Positions 1 through 7,813 of a DNA stretch of 18,821 nt are shown here, piece after piece (position 1 is the first letter of the stretch; each line of letters begins with the position of its first letter). A program made the translations under genes and the position numbers. Origin of the DNA: Candidatus Pelagibacter sp. TMED165 (GTDB lineage Bacteria; Pseudomonadota; Alphaproteobacteria; Pelagibacterales; Pelagibacteraceae); NCBI GenBank assembly GCA_002171035.2, contig NHHO02000032.1, positions 1 to 18,821 of the forward strand. Direction: 5' to 3'. The notes under the pieces were generated by a model. That model saw only the letters and a program-made list of their open reading frames with translations, was not told the origin of the DNA and ran no database searches.

Positions 1-222
1 AAGTAAATCAATATTTTTCCAATTAACTTTTTTAAGATTTGAAATTTTTGGAAGTTTTTTTTTAATTCGTGTGTCAAAAAATTGAATATTTTTACCTAAT
101 TTTTTCTGTGCACATAAAGATATAATATTAACTTTAGGATGTTTAGATAATAAATAGATTAAATCTAGACCCACATATCCAGTTGCTCCTGCTACTGCTA
201 CATTAATTTTTTTTAATGACAT
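1..222 (-). CDS. argC: N-acetyl-gamma-glutamyl-phosphate reductase, N-terminal part
   Basis: Reading from an ATG at 222 down to the window edge gives 74 codons without a stop; the rest lies outside the window. The start MSLKKINVAVAGATGYVGLD is a Rossmann-fold NADP-binding segment with the GATGYVG glycine motif typical of ArgC. ArgC reduces N-acetylglutamyl phosphate to the semialdehyde in cytoplasmic arginine synthesis. It lies 44 bases downstream of rpsI on the same strand, and the rplM-rpsI-argC order is common in alphaproteobacteria, which supports the call. The catalytic Cys region is not in the window. Another semialdehyde dehydrogenase such as Asd is possible but less likely given this context. 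Confidence 0.85.
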   Translation of the reverse strand, partial: MSLKKINVAVAGATGYVGLDLIYLLSKHPKVNIISLCAQKKLGKNIQFFDTRIKKKLPKISNLKKVNWKNIDLL

Positions 223-266
223 ATCTATTATATATCACTGATATTATAAATAATAAATTAAATGAT

Positions 267-710
267 TTATCTTTTAGAAAATTGGAAGCTTCTTCTAGCT
301 TTTCTATGACCGTATTTTTTTCTTTCAACAACTCGCGAATCTCGAGTTGTTAATTTTTCTTTTTTTAAAGTAGTTTTTAAGGTTTCATCATAGCTAACTA
401 AAGCTCGTGACAAGCCATGAATAATAGCTCCTGCCTGGCCTGAGAGACCTCCCCCTTTAACAGAACATTTTACATCGTATGAATTAAGTACGTTTGAAAT
501 TTCTAAAGGTCTTATAACAATAATTTGGTGTACTGGTCTTTTAAAATATTCATTCATCTTTTTTCCATTTACGTGAATTATACCACTTCCTTTTTTTACC
601 CACACTTTAGCAATAGATCTTTTTCTTCTGCCGGTAGCATACTTACTGTCTTTAAAATCAAGTTTAATTTTTTTATTTTTAGGAGTTTCTGATAAATTAG
701 TATTTTCCAT
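267..710 (-). CDS. rpsI: 30S ribosomal protein S9
   Basis: The 147-residue product is S9 (uS9) of the small ribosomal subunit. After a lysine-rich N-terminal extension of about 20 residues comes the family start [20 protein letters not shown]. The [19 protein letters not shown] segment follows, and the basic tail ends [17 protein letters not shown]. The terminal Lys/Arg residues are the ones that contact tRNA in the P site in known structures. Its ATG overlaps the rplM stop by one base (TAATG), so the two are translationally coupled, as in most bacteria. The short N-terminal extension is also seen in other alphaproteobacterial S9 proteins. Confidence 0.97.
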   Translation of the reverse strand: MENTNLSETPKNKKIKLDFKDSKYATGRRKRSIAKVWVKKGSGIIHVNGKKMNEYFKRPVHQIIVIRPLEISNVLNSYDVKCSVKGGGLSGQAGAIIHGLSRALVSYDETLKTTLKKEKLTTRDSRVVERKKYGHRKARRSFQFSKR

Positions 711-1171
711 TATTCTTTAGATATATTTTTTTTATTTTTTTCGTTAAATTTAATAATAGTAGGATTTTGAACTTCATGAGGGTGTTTTTCGCCACTATAA
801 ATTTTTAATTTTGTAAGTTGTTTTTTAGCTAAAGGTCCGCCAGGTAACATTCTTTTAACAGCAGATCTTAGAATTTCATCTGTTTTATTTTTTGTTTTTA
901 ATGTATTTGGAGTAGTTTCTTTAATGCCTCCAGGATGACCTGTATGCCTATAGTAAATTTTATCTGAAAATTTTTTACCAGTAAATTTAATCTTATCTAT
1001 GTTTGTTACTATTACAAAGTCACCATTATCCATATGAGGATTAAATTGAGGTTTATTTTTACCTCTTAAAACTTTTGAAATATATGCAGCTAATCTACCA
1101 ACTACCAGGTTTTCAGCATTAATTAAAAGCCAATCATTTTTAATATCTTTTTTTTTTATAAATGGTGTCAT
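710..1171 (-). CDS. rplM: 50S ribosomal protein L13
   Basis: The 153-residue product is L13 (uL13), an early-assembly 23S rRNA-binding protein. Recognisable segments are [20 protein letters not shown] near residues 14-33, a [13 protein letters not shown] stretch, [11 protein letters not shown] in the middle, and [12 protein letters not shown] followed by [16 protein letters not shown] at the C-terminal end. Length matches the usual 140-155 residues, plus a short lysine-rich tail. It is the first gene of the rplM-rpsI pair, and a possible promoter lies just upstream (1188-1216). The gene upstream on the same strand, ctaA, ends 49 bases away. Confidence 0.97.
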   Translation of the reverse strand: MTPFIKKKDIKNDWLLINAENLVVGRLAAYISKVLRGKNKPQFNPHMDNGDFVIVTNIDKIKFTGKKFSDKIYYRHTGHPGGIKETTPNTLKTKNKTDEILRSAVKRMLPGGPLAKKQLTKLKIYSGEKHPHEVQNPTIIKFNEKNKKNISKE

Positions 1172-1187
1172 GATTTAAATATGGCGA

Positions 1188-1216
1188 TAAATACTAATAA
1201 TTATTAATAAAGTCAA
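1188..1216 (-). promoter_or_regulatory. candidate promoter of rplM-rpsI
   Basis: On the minus strand, TTGACT (1216-1211) resembles a -35 box. After a 17-base spacer comes TATTTA (1193-1188), a weak -10 match. It sits in the 49-base gap between the ctaA stop and the rplM ATG. Transcription would start only about ten bases before the ATG, which is short. The base composition makes chance matches likely, so this is tentative. Confidence 0.28.
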
Positions 1217-1220
1217 TTTA

Positions 1221-2243
1221 TTAAATAGAACGATAATAAAGACTTAAAGAGAAAATTACGAGAAATATACTTGATATTTGGTGTAAAGACGCCAAATAAA
1301 AATTTAAACCACTAAGCAAAGTTGAAATTCCCAATACTAACTGAGCTAATAAAATTACTAAAACAATTAGGTACGATTTATAAAGATATTTTTTTTTATG
1401 AACTAGAATATTAAAACCAATAAAAAGATATATAAAGAAAATTAAATAGGCAATATTCCTATGTAAAAATTGAACATAACTTCTGTCATTAAAATTAATA
1501 AAATCTAAAATATTTTTTATTTGTACGTCATTAGGAAAATATGAACTATTCATCAAAGGCCAAGATTGATAAATTTTTCCAGCATCTAAACCGGAAACAA
1601 AAGCTCCAAAAATTATTTGTAGAAATATTAATAAAATAAAGATCTTAATTATATTATTTTCTGAGGAAAAATTGAAAAAAAACTTTTTGGTAGAATTTAT
1701 ATTGTTTATATATATCCATACTAATAATGCTAAAATTACAAAAGCAATGAATAAATGTAAGGATAATCTAAAATGACTGACGGTAACATTATTTATTAGA
1801 CCACTTTGAACCATATACCAACCTATAAAGCCTTGAAAACAAATTAAAGAAAAAATTAAATATAATGAAATTAAATCATTTTTATAAATAATTTTTTTAA
1901 AAGTAAAAAAAATTAACGGTATTAAAAAAAATAGTCCAATTACTCTACCTAGTAATCTGTGATAATATTCCCAATAAAAAATAATTTTAAATTCTTCAAT
2001 TGTTAAATTTTTATTTATTAACAAAAATTGAGGAATTTCTTTATAGAGGTCAAAGTACTCTATCCACTTATTTTCAGATAAAGGGGGGAATAACCCAGTA
2101 AACAATTCCCATCTTGTTATTGATAAACCTGAGTCTGTTAATCTAGTTAATCCTCCGACAATTATCATTGAAACAACAAGTATTATTGTTAGAATTAACC
2201 ATAGGTTTATATATTTATAATATTTTTGATTATTTAATAACAT
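1221..2243 (-). CDS. ctaA: heme A synthase (COX15/CtaA family)
   Basis: This 340-residue inner-membrane protein oxidises heme O to heme A for aa3-type cytochrome c oxidase. About eight hydrophobic helices are visible, starting near residue 13. Family marks are the loop GGLTRLTDSGLSITRWE (30-46) and the helix motif YYHRLLGR with H95. H157 and H163 lie in SHFRLSLH, H261 in FLHRNIAY and H321 in SLHQISS; His residues at these places bind heme in characterised members. The N-terminal motifs are of the alphaproteobacterial and mitochondrial COX15 type. Its start faces the chorismate mutase gene across 50 bases. Presence implies aerobic respiration with heme A oxidase. Confidence 0.95.
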   Translation of the reverse strand: MLLNNQKYYKYINLWLILTIILVVSMIIVGGLTRLTDSGLSITRWELFTGLFPPLSENKWIEYFDLYKEIPQFLLINKNLTIEEFKIIFYWEYYHRLLGRVIGLFFLIPLIFFTFKKIIYKNDLISLYLIFSLICFQGFIGWYMVQSGLINNVTVSHFRLSLHLFIAFVILALLVWIYINNINSTKKFFFNFSSENNIIKIFILLIFLQIIFGAFVSGLDAGKIYQSWPLMNSSYFPNDVQIKNILDFINFNDRSYVQFLHRNIAYLIFFIYLFIGFNILVHKKKYLYKSYLIVLVILLAQLVLGISTLLSGLNFYLASLHQISSIFLVIFSLSLYYRSI

Positions 2244-2293
2244 TATTAATTATAATCTTTATATTATATAAAAAAAATATTTTTAATGTCGCT

Positions 2294-2572
2294 ATGAAAA
2301 ATAAAAAATTAAGCAAAATAAGAATAAAACTAGATAAATTAGATGAAGCTCTATTAAAAATATTTAAAAAAAGAACTTTACTAGTTAATCAAGTTTTAAA
2401 ACAAAAAAAATATAAAAAGGAAATAGTTGATAAAAAAAGAATTAAATTAATTTTAAAAAGAATAAGAAAAAAATCCATACAAAAGGGTATAGATCCTAAA
2501 ATTACGGTTAATATTTGGAATACTATAATTAAATCTTATATTCAATATGAATATAGGAATTTTAAAAAATAA
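2294..2572 (+). CDS. chorismate mutase, AroQ type
   Basis: The 92-residue product has the all-helical AroQ pattern, with IRIKLDKLDEALLKIFKKR near the start, VLKQKKY in the middle and a VDKKRIKLILKRI segment. Candidate substrate-binding residues are R10, R27, K38/K39 and R49, matching the Arg/Lys set of the E. coli P-protein mutase domain. AroQ converts chorismate to prephenate for Phe and Tyr synthesis in the cytoplasm. I chose the ATG at 2294 because the frame open from 2168 would overlap ctaA and add residues unlike the family. It converges on rpmG, the two stops being directly adjacent (2572/2573). It is a lone monofunctional domain, not fused to prephenate dehydratase. It is very lysine-rich, as are its neighbours. 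Confidence 0.82.
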   Translation: MKNKKLSKIRIKLDKLDEALLKIFKKRTLLVNQVLKQKKYKKEIVDKKRIKLILKRIRKKSIQKGIDPKITVNIWNTIIKSYIQYEYRNFKK

Positions 2573-2764
2573 TTACTTACTATGAGGAGGTAATTTTTTT
2601 TCTACGAATACTTCGTGCTTTCTTGTTGAAGGATTATACTTATTAACTTTTAATTTATTTTTTACCTTTTCACCTTTAGTGGGTTTTTTTGCATAATAAA
2701 AAAAGGAACTATTAGGATTGCTTTCTGGTACTAGTCTAACTTTTTGATGTGTTTTTTTTGCCAT
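2573..2764 (-). CDS. rpmG: 50S ribosomal protein L33
   Basis: The 63-residue product starts MAKKTHQKVRLVPESNP and continues with FFYYAKKP and KYNPSTRKHEVFVEKK, the bL33 pattern (family: FFYVTKKNP, then KYDPxxRKHVxFKE). No zinc cysteines are present, so it is the Cys-less form. It is a few residues longer than the usual 50-56, with a short insertion after the FFYYAKK strand and a PPHSK tail. Its ATG lies 29 bases inside the 3' end of the upstream MerR-like gene, which implies translation coupled to that gene. L33 binds near the E site of the large subunit. Confidence 0.93.
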   Translation of the reverse strand: MAKKTHQKVRLVPESNPNSSFFYYAKKPTKGEKVKNKLKVNKYNPSTRKHEVFVEKKLPPHSK

Positions 2765-3143
2765 TTAATTTTTTAATTTTTTTTAAAATACTTTTTGATT
2801 TTAATTTAATTTTTTTTTTATAATACTCAGCTTTTATACTTGAAGTCTCAAATTCGTCAAGAGAATTTGCCTTGTTATTTAAAATTTTTTTAGCTCCTTT
2901 TATAGTCAAACCTTTATCCTTTAGAAGAAATTTAATTAAAGACACAATATCAATAATTTTACTTGAATAATACCGTCTGTTACCTGGAAGAATAATTGGC
3001 TTAATTTGATGAAAATTTTTCTCCCAAAATCTTAAAGTGTGAGTTAACGGTTTGCCATTTTTTTTATTAATTAACCCAATTCGCTTAGCTAGTTCACTTA
3101 TATTAATTAATTTTTCTTTATTAGAAAAAAGATTTTTACTCAT
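2736..3143 (-). CDS. MerR-family transcriptional regulator
   Basis: The 135-residue product has an N-terminal winged helix of MerR type, with INISELAKRIGL (residues 13-24), LTHTLRFWEKNFHQIKP (33-49) and LPGNRRYYSSKII. These match the helix-turn-helix and wing of short MerR proteins that follow ihfA in many alphaproteobacteria. No metal- or drug-binding C-terminal domain is visible, and residues after about 105 are mostly Lys, Ile and Ser. The target is unknown. It overlaps the IHF gene by 8 bases upstream and rpmG by 29 bases downstream, so it is in one transcript with them. DNA-binding family assignment is firm; the physiological role is not. Confidence 0.85.
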   Translation of the reverse strand: MSKNLFSNKEKLINISELAKRIGLINKKNGKPLTHTLRFWEKNFHQIKPIILPGNRRYYSSKIIDIVSLIKFLLKDKGLTIKGAKKILNNKANSLDEFETSSIKAEYYKKKIKLKSKSILKKIKKLNGKKNTSKS

Positions 3144-3444
3144 TATTTATTTTTTTTTTTAAAGATTTAGAAATAGTAAATTTTATAACATTTCTTTCTT
3201 TTATTTTATGAACTTCTTTGTTATTTGGATTTCTTCCTATTCTTTCTTTTTTTCTTTTAATAAGGAAACTTCCAAAATTAGTAATTTTAGTAGATTTATA
3301 AAGTTTTAGATTCTCAATAATTGTTTCTAAAATATTATTCATTATTTTTTCAGCGTATAAGTTTGATATACCAATTTTCTTGCTTATAGAGGTTGCTAAA
3401 TCTTTTTTGGTGAGGTTTATTTCTTTATTCTTTTCCATCAACAT
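3136..3444 (-). CDS. ihfA: integration host factor alpha / HU-family DNA-bending protein
   Basis: The product has 102 residues, or 100 if the second Met at 3438 is used. It has the HU/IHF fold signature: LTKKDLATSISKKIGISNLYAEKIM at the start, ITNFGSFLIKRKKERIGRNP in the beta-arm region, and a C-terminal FTISKSLKKKIN helix. GRNP marks the Pro that intercalates into DNA. I prefer IHF-alpha to HU because the gene sits between plsX and a MerR gene, the usual alphaproteobacterial ihfA location (plsX-fabH-ihfA-merR). It overlaps the plsX 3' end by 20 bases. IHF bends DNA in replication, recombination and transcription. The subtype is inferred mainly from context. Confidence 0.85.
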   Translation of the reverse strand: MLMEKNKEINLTKKDLATSISKKIGISNLYAEKIMNNILETIIENLKLYKSTKITNFGSFLIKRKKERIGRNPNNKEVHKIKERNVIKFTISKSLKKKINNE

Positions 3445-4462
3445 GACTTAAATTGTTTTTAATTTTACTCATCAAATCACCTTTTATTATTCGGTATGAG
3501 AGATCTATAGCGTGATAAAATCCTACATAATCAGTTGCGCCATGACTTTTAACAACCGGACCTTTTAATCCCAAAAAAATTGCTCCATTAAATTTTCTAG
3601 GGTCTAGTTTTTGTTTAAATTTTTTTAAAGCGAAGTAAGAAAATAAAATTGAAAATTTTGCTAAAAGTGTTTCTTTTAAAGCATCTTTTAAAGAATCTGT
3701 AATAAATTTAGCTGTACCCTCAGCAGTTTTTAATGCTACGTTTCCAGTAAAACCATCTGTAATAATCACATTTGATTTGCCTTCAGTAATTTGATTTCCC
3801 TCGATAAAACCATTAAATTTAAAATCTCCAAATCTAGATAATTCTTTTAATCTAGAGTAAGCTTTTTTTAATATATCTGTACCTTTAATTTCCTCAGAGC
3901 CAATATTTAATAATGCAACTTTTGAATCTTCGTTTGGAAATAAAGATTTAAACAATGCAGCACCCATCTCAGCAAAATCGACTAAATTATTTTCATCACA
4001 CTCTATATTTGCACCTAAATCAAGAACTACATTCATGTTTTCTTTGTTTGGCCATAGACCAGCAAGCGCGGGCTTTTTTATTTCATCCATTGTTTTGAGT
4101 AACATTCTAGAAATCACAAATAAGACTCCTGTATTACCCGCTGAAACTGAAATATTTGCTTTAGCGTTTATTTGTGACTCTATGGAATTCCACATACTAC
4201 TATCTTTTGAATTTTTAATTGCAGTTAATGGTGTTTCTTCATCAGAAACAACTGAGGATGAATGAAAAACTTTAATATATTTTTCTGGAATATTATATTT
4301 TTTAAGTTCTTTATTAATTTGAATTTGATCTCCGTAAATATTGAAAAAGAAATTATCATTTTTTTTATTTTTTTCAAAAAAAAGGTTTAATCCTTGTATA
4401 TTCTTAATAGGTGCATTTTCACCTCCCATAGCATCAATGGCAATCGTAATTTTATTATTCAT
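3425..4462 (-). CDS. plsX: phosphate acyltransferase PlsX
   Basis: The 345-residue product begins MNNKITIAIDAMGG with the AIDAMGG motif at 8-14. It carries SVSAGNTGVLFVISR, VVLDLGANIECDENNL, IITDGFTGNVALKTAEG, FNGAIFLGLKGPVVKSHG and DYVGFYHAI, all PlsX signatures. PlsX makes acyl-phosphate from acyl-ACP, feeding PlsY in phospholipid synthesis, and acts at the inner face of the membrane. Length is normal. rpmF ends 15 bases upstream and the IHF gene overlaps its 3' end. In most relatives fabH would lie between plsX and ihfA; here nothing fits, because the two frames overlap. Confidence 0.97.
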   Translation of the reverse strand: MNNKITIAIDAMGGENAPIKNIQGLNLFFEKNKKNDNFFFNIYGDQIQINKELKKYNIPEKYIKVFHSSSVVSDEETPLTAIKNSKDSSMWNSIESQINAKANISVSAGNTGVLFVISRMLLKTMDEIKKPALAGLWPNKENMNVVLDLGANIECDENNLVDFAEMGAALFKSLFPNEDSKVALLNIGSEEIKGTDILKKAYSRLKELSRFGDFKFNGFIEGNQITEGKSNVIITDGFTGNVALKTAEGTAKFITDSLKDALKETLLAKFSILFSYFALKKFKQKLDPRKFNGAIFLGLKGPVVKSHGATDYVGFYHAIDLSYRIIKGDLMSKIKNNLSHVDGKE

Positions 4463-4477
4463 GCTGTTTGATAATTA

Positions 4478-4651
4478 TTATAAGTCTAAAATTTTTTTAC
4501 CGTTATAGAAACCAGTTTTTAAATCGATATGGTGAGATAATTTATACTCTCCACTTTTTTTATCTTCAACAACATTGACGGAAGATATACGATGATGAGA
4601 TCTTCTCATGTTTCTTTTTGAAGGAGTAGTTTTTCTTTTTGGTACTGCCAT
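4478..4651 (-). CDS. rpmF: 50S ribosomal protein L32
   Basis: An ATG at 4651 opens a 57-codon frame ending in TAA at 4480-4478. The product starts [20 protein letters not shown], the classic bL32 beginning ([20 protein letters not shown]). It ends with [20 protein letters not shown], matching the HHID plus GFYxGK tail of alphaproteobacterial L32. No zinc cysteines are present. It lies 6 bases after the CBP3-type chaperone and 15 before plsX, so it is cotranscribed with both. rpmF beside plsX is common in proteobacteria. Confidence 0.95.
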   Translation of the reverse strand: MAVPKRKTTPSKRNMRRSHHRISSVNVVEDKKSGEYKLSHHIDLKTGFYNGKKILDL

Positions 4652-4657
4652 AATAAT

Positions 4658-5158
4658 TTAATACTTAAAATTGATTTCACCTTTTAACACACTATTAGTG
4701 TTTAATTCAAAACAAAAATTATAAAAATATTCAATATAATGACTTAATTCTTCAAGAAATACATCGTTAATCTTATTTTGATCATCTAAATATTTTTTTA
4801 TTATAGATTTATTAACTAAAAAATCCTCACTTTTACCAGTATTTATTTTTAATAAAATATCATAGAAAATTTTAGTTAAAATTTTCATTTTTTTGTTTAC
4901 AGAAACATCTCCATGACCGAGCTCCCTGAGATGATATTCTATATTTTGAAAGATATTGTCAAAAATTAATTGAGGGAACTTTTCTCGATTTTTAGATTTA
5001 AATATAATTAAAATGATCGAAAAATGAATAAAAATTAAGATAATTCTACTTTCAAAATTGTCTTTTAATTGAAGTTTTTTGTAAAAAAAAATATTTCGTG
5101 ATAAACTTACTAATTTGTTATAAAGAGAATTATTATGAGGTTTATATTTAGAAAACAT
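4658..5158 (-). CDS. ubiquinol-cytochrome c chaperone (CBP3/UQCC1 family)
   Basis: The 166-residue product contains the family core: LYNKLVSLSRN (12-22), LIFIHFSIIL (41-50), then FPQLIFDNIFQNIEYHLREL followed by GHGDVSVNKKMK (61-92). This is the conserved FxxxFxxxDxxLRELGxGDLSV pattern of CBP3/UQCC1 proteins. Mitochondrial CBP3 helps make and assemble cytochrome b of the bc1 complex. The bacterial role is inferred to be similar. The gene normally lies next to a BamE-type lipoprotein gene in alphaproteobacteria, as here. The C-terminal half is divergent and rich in Asn and Lys. Its only upstream Met (5158) puts the start 24 bases inside the divergent bamE gene. The DUF177/YceD gene that usually follows is absent, replaced by rpmF. 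Confidence 0.85.
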   Translation of the reverse strand: MFSKYKPHNNSLYNKLVSLSRNIFFYKKLQLKDNFESRIILIFIHFSIILIIFKSKNREKFPQLIFDNIFQNIEYHLRELGHGDVSVNKKMKILTKIFYDILLKINTGKSEDFLVNKSIIKKYLDDQNKINDVFLEELSHYIEYFYNFCFELNTNSVLKGEINFKY

Positions 5159-5608
5159 AATAGAATATTTTATATCATATTTCTTTTATTTTTTTCAACT
5201 AACTGTCAACTAAAAGATGCAAATAAGCCTCACGGCTTAAATTTTTTAGAGAATAGAGAAAAAGCTTTAATAATTAACACAACGAATAAAAATGATGTTA
5301 TAAAACTTATGGGTAATCCGCATTCAACATCTTTAAAAGATCAAAATACCTGGATATACATTGAAAGAACCACTAAAAAAGGAGAGTTACACCAACTAGG
5401 TAGAAATGTTTTAATTAAGAATAATGTACTAGAGCTCAAATTTAATAAATATGGAGTTCTTACAAAAAAAAAATCTTATAATAAGGGTGATATGAAAAAA
5501 GTTGATTATTCAAATAAAGAAACCGTAAATGAAGTGAATCAAACTGGTGTCGTAGGAAAATTTTTAGGAAGTATAAAGCAAAAAATGTATGGTAAAAAAA
5601 AATTTTAG
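5135..5608 (+). CDS. bamE: BamE/SmpA/OmlA-family outer-membrane lipoprotein
   Basis: The 157-residue product has a basic N-terminus and hydrophobic stretch (residues 11-20), then STNC with C24 as the probable lipidated cysteine. Asn at -1 is unusual for a lipobox, which normally has Gly, Ala or Ser. After it come HGLNFLE, the helix-turn [18 protein letters not shown] and NTWIYIER, which match the BamE fold (tsk-dV--llGxPs, then WyYi). BamE is an accessory protein of the Bam outer-membrane protein assembly machine. The end (115-157) is lysine-rich and unlike other BamE proteins. The start overlaps the divergent CBP3 gene by 24 bases, and the stop overlaps the hppA stop (5605-5608). Confidence 0.85.
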   Translation: MRFIFRKHNRIFYIIFLLFFSTNCQLKDANKPHGLNFLENREKALIINTTNKNDVIKLMGNPHSTSLKDQNTWIYIERTTKKGELHQLGRNVLIKNNVLELKFNKYGVLTKKKSYNKGDMKKVDYSNKETVNEVNQTGVVGKFLGSIKQKMYGKKKF

Positions 5609-7707
5609 TGGGCTATTACAGCTAAAAGTAATAAGGCTACAATGTTAGTTATTTTAATCATCGGATTAACTGCTGGACCTGCTGTATCTTTATAAGGATC
5701 TCCAACAGTATCGCCAGTAACAGCTGCTTTGTGAGCTTCAGATCCTTTTCCACCAAAATTACCATCTTCAATATATTTTTTAGCGTTATCCCATGCTCCG
5801 CCTCCAGCCGTCATTGAAACTGCAACAAATAGTCCTGTTACTATAACTCCTAAAAGCATAGCACCTAAACATGCAAGTGCTGCTTCCATACCTCCTATTG
5901 GCAATATTATAAAATATAAAAATATTGGAGATAATACAGGTAATAGAGAAGGTATAATCATTTCTTTAATGGCGGCTTTTGTTAAAAGATCTACTAATCT
6001 GCCATAATCAGGCTTTCTTTTTCCTTTCATAATACCAGGAATTTTTTTAAATTGTCTTCTTACTTCAATAACTACTGCACCACCTGCTCTTCCAACAGCT
6101 TGCATACCCATCGAACCAAATAGGTAAGGTAACATACCGCCCACGAGTAAACCAACGACCACAAAAGGATTAGATAAATCAAATGTAACATTGATTCCTT
6201 CTAAAGCAGAACCTTTAACAGTTGAGAAAAATTTAATGTCTTCAGTGTAAGCAGCAAACAAAACTAATGCACCTAAGCCCGCTGAACCAATAGCATATCC
6301 TTTTGTAACTGCTTTAGTTGTATTGCCCACGGCATCTAAAGCATCTGTAGTTTTTCTAACGCTTTTAGGAAGTTTTGACATCTCAGCAATTCCGCCAGCA
6401 TTATCTGTTACTGGACCATATGCATCTAATGCAACTACCATACCAGTAAGAGCGAGCATAGAAGTTACCGCAATAGCAATACCGAAAAGACCTGCTAAAT
6501 TATTTGTAAATAAAATACCTACCACAATAATTAATGCTGGGATAGCTGTGGCCTCCATTGAAACAGCCAAACCTTGAATAACATTTGTTCCATGACCAGT
6601 AGTAGATGATTGAGCAACACTCTTAACAGGTCTATAATTAGTGCCAGTATAATATTCTGTAATCCAAATAAGCAAACCTGTGATTACAAGACCAGCTACT
6701 CCACAAATATATAGATCAAACCCTGAAAAGGAAATTCCTGAATTATTATAAATTTTATCTAAACCAATTACTGTATTTGTTACAGGGTATAAAATTAATA
6801 GTGATAAAATTGCGGTAACAACAAATCCTTTATATAGGGCTCCCATTATATTATTGCTTTTTCCAAGTCTCACAAACCATGTTCCAATTATTGATGTTAT
6901 GATACAAGAGCCTCCTATAGCTAAGGGATAAATCATCATATTAAAATCTCCTGAAAAAAATATAGAGGACAAAACCATTGTAGCTACAATAGTAACAGCA
7001 TAAGTCTCAAATAAATCAGCTGCCATGCCTGCGCAATCACCTACATTATCTCCGACATTATCAGCTATCACAGCTGGATTTCTTGGATCGTCCTCAGGAA
7101 TTCCAGCTTCAACTTTTCCAACTAAATCAGCTCCTACGTCAGCTCCTTTAGTAAATATTCCGCCGCCAAGCCTCGCAAAAATTGAAATTAAAGATGCTCC
7201 GAAACCTAAAGCAACCAATGCATTAATAACCTCTCTTGAATCAACATTATAATTAACTAAAAAAATATAGTATAGAGTAATTGCTAATAGAGCTAATCCT
7301 GCAACTAATAGACCAGTTATTGCTCCAGACTTAAAGGCAATCGTTAATCCAGCTTGTAAACTTTTTCTCGAGGCCTCTGCAGTTCTTACATTAGCTTTCA
7401 CCGATATTAACATTCCAACGTAACCAGCAACACCTGACAAAAAGGCTCCAATAAAATATCCTACTCCAACAAGTAAACTAAAAAAATAACTAACAATTAA
7501 TAAAACAATTACACCAACAATTGCTATTGTTTTGTACTGACGATTTAAATACGCTTTAGCACCTATTTGAATAGCCTCGGCAATTTCTTGCATTTTGGGA
7601 TTGCCTGCACTTGAAGACAAAATTTGGCCAGATAGTAAGTAACTATAAGCCACAGCTAGGATTCCAGTAAAAGCAATTAAGTAAAGTAGTTCTAAAGATG
7701 TATTCAT
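5605..7707 (-). CDS. hppA: K+-insensitive proton-translocating membrane pyrophosphatase
   Basis: The 700-residue multi-pass membrane protein couples PPi hydrolysis to ion pumping across the inner membrane. The substrate site is clear: [20 protein letters not shown] (188-206), [20 protein letters not shown] (206-225), then [16 protein letters not shown] (428-443) and [14 protein letters not shown] near the C-terminus. At 461-466 the sequence is GNTTKA with K465. This Lys marks the K+-independent H+-pumping subfamily, whereas K+-dependent enzymes have Ala there. About 16 hydrophobic helices are expected, and length is typical. Codon use is less extreme than in neighbours, as usual for an abundant protein. 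A 106-base gap upstream may hold its own promoter. Confidence 0.97.
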   Translation of the reverse strand: MNTSLELLYLIAFTGILAVAYSYLLSGQILSSSAGNPKMQEIAEAIQIGAKAYLNRQYKTIAIVGVIVLLIVSYFFSLLVGVGYFIGAFLSGVAGYVGMLISVKANVRTAEASRKSLQAGLTIAFKSGAITGLLVAGLALLAITLYYIFLVNYNVDSREVINALVALGFGASLISIFARLGGGIFTKGADVGADLVGKVEAGIPEDDPRNPAVIADNVGDNVGDCAGMAADLFETYAVTIVATMVLSSIFFSGDFNMMIYPLAIGGSCIITSIIGTWFVRLGKSNNIMGALYKGFVVTAILSLLILYPVTNTVIGLDKIYNNSGISFSGFDLYICGVAGLVITGLLIWITEYYTGTNYRPVKSVAQSSTTGHGTNVIQGLAVSMEATAIPALIIVVGILFTNNLAGLFGIAIAVTSMLALTGMVVALDAYGPVTDNAGGIAEMSKLPKSVRKTTDALDAVGNTTKAVTKGYAIGSAGLGALVLFAAYTEDIKFFSTVKGSALEGINVTFDLSNPFVVVGLLVGGMLPYLFGSMGMQAVGRAGGAVVIEVRRQFKKIPGIMKGKRKPDYGRLVDLLTKAAIKEMIIPSLLPVLSPIFLYFIILPIGGMEAALACLGAMLLGVIVTGLFVAVSMTAGGGAWDNAKKYIEDGNFGGKGSEAHKAAVTGDTVGDPYKDTAGPAVNPMIKITNIVALLLLAVIAH

Positions 7708-7813
7708 ATTAAAGGATGATAAATGCCAAAAATTATTAAAAAACGCAAGTTAATCTTTTCCTAAATTTATACATATATACATTTAAACTGTACTAAGATT
7801 GATAAACTTGTCA
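7708..7813 (-). promoter_or_regulatory. intergenic gap upstream of hppA, possible promoter
   Basis: This 106-base gap between nusB and hppA is the largest noncoding stretch in the window. It is the only place in the nusB-hppA run where a separate hppA promoter or leader could sit. On the minus strand a TATAAAT stretch lies about 50-60 bases upstream of the hppA ATG and is a possible -10, but I see no good -35 box. No hairpin followed by a T run and no riboswitch-like structure was recognised. In many alphaproteobacteria thiL occupies this position. Confidence 0.3.

Noticed and set aside
2168..2293. Upstream extension of the chorismate mutase frame starting at 2168.
   Set aside because: It would overlap the ctaA N-terminus and add hydrophobic residues unlike AroQ; the ATG at 2294 gives a family-length protein.
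4035..4265. Plus-strand open frame of 76 codons inside plsX.
   Set aside because: It is antisense to conserved PlsX sequence with no recognisable protein and no upstream signal.
6323..7252. Two plus-strand open frames (6323-6577, 7025-7252) inside hppA.
   Set aside because: They mirror the conserved pyrophosphatase coding strand, and the Ala/Pro/Ser-rich translations are antisense artefacts.
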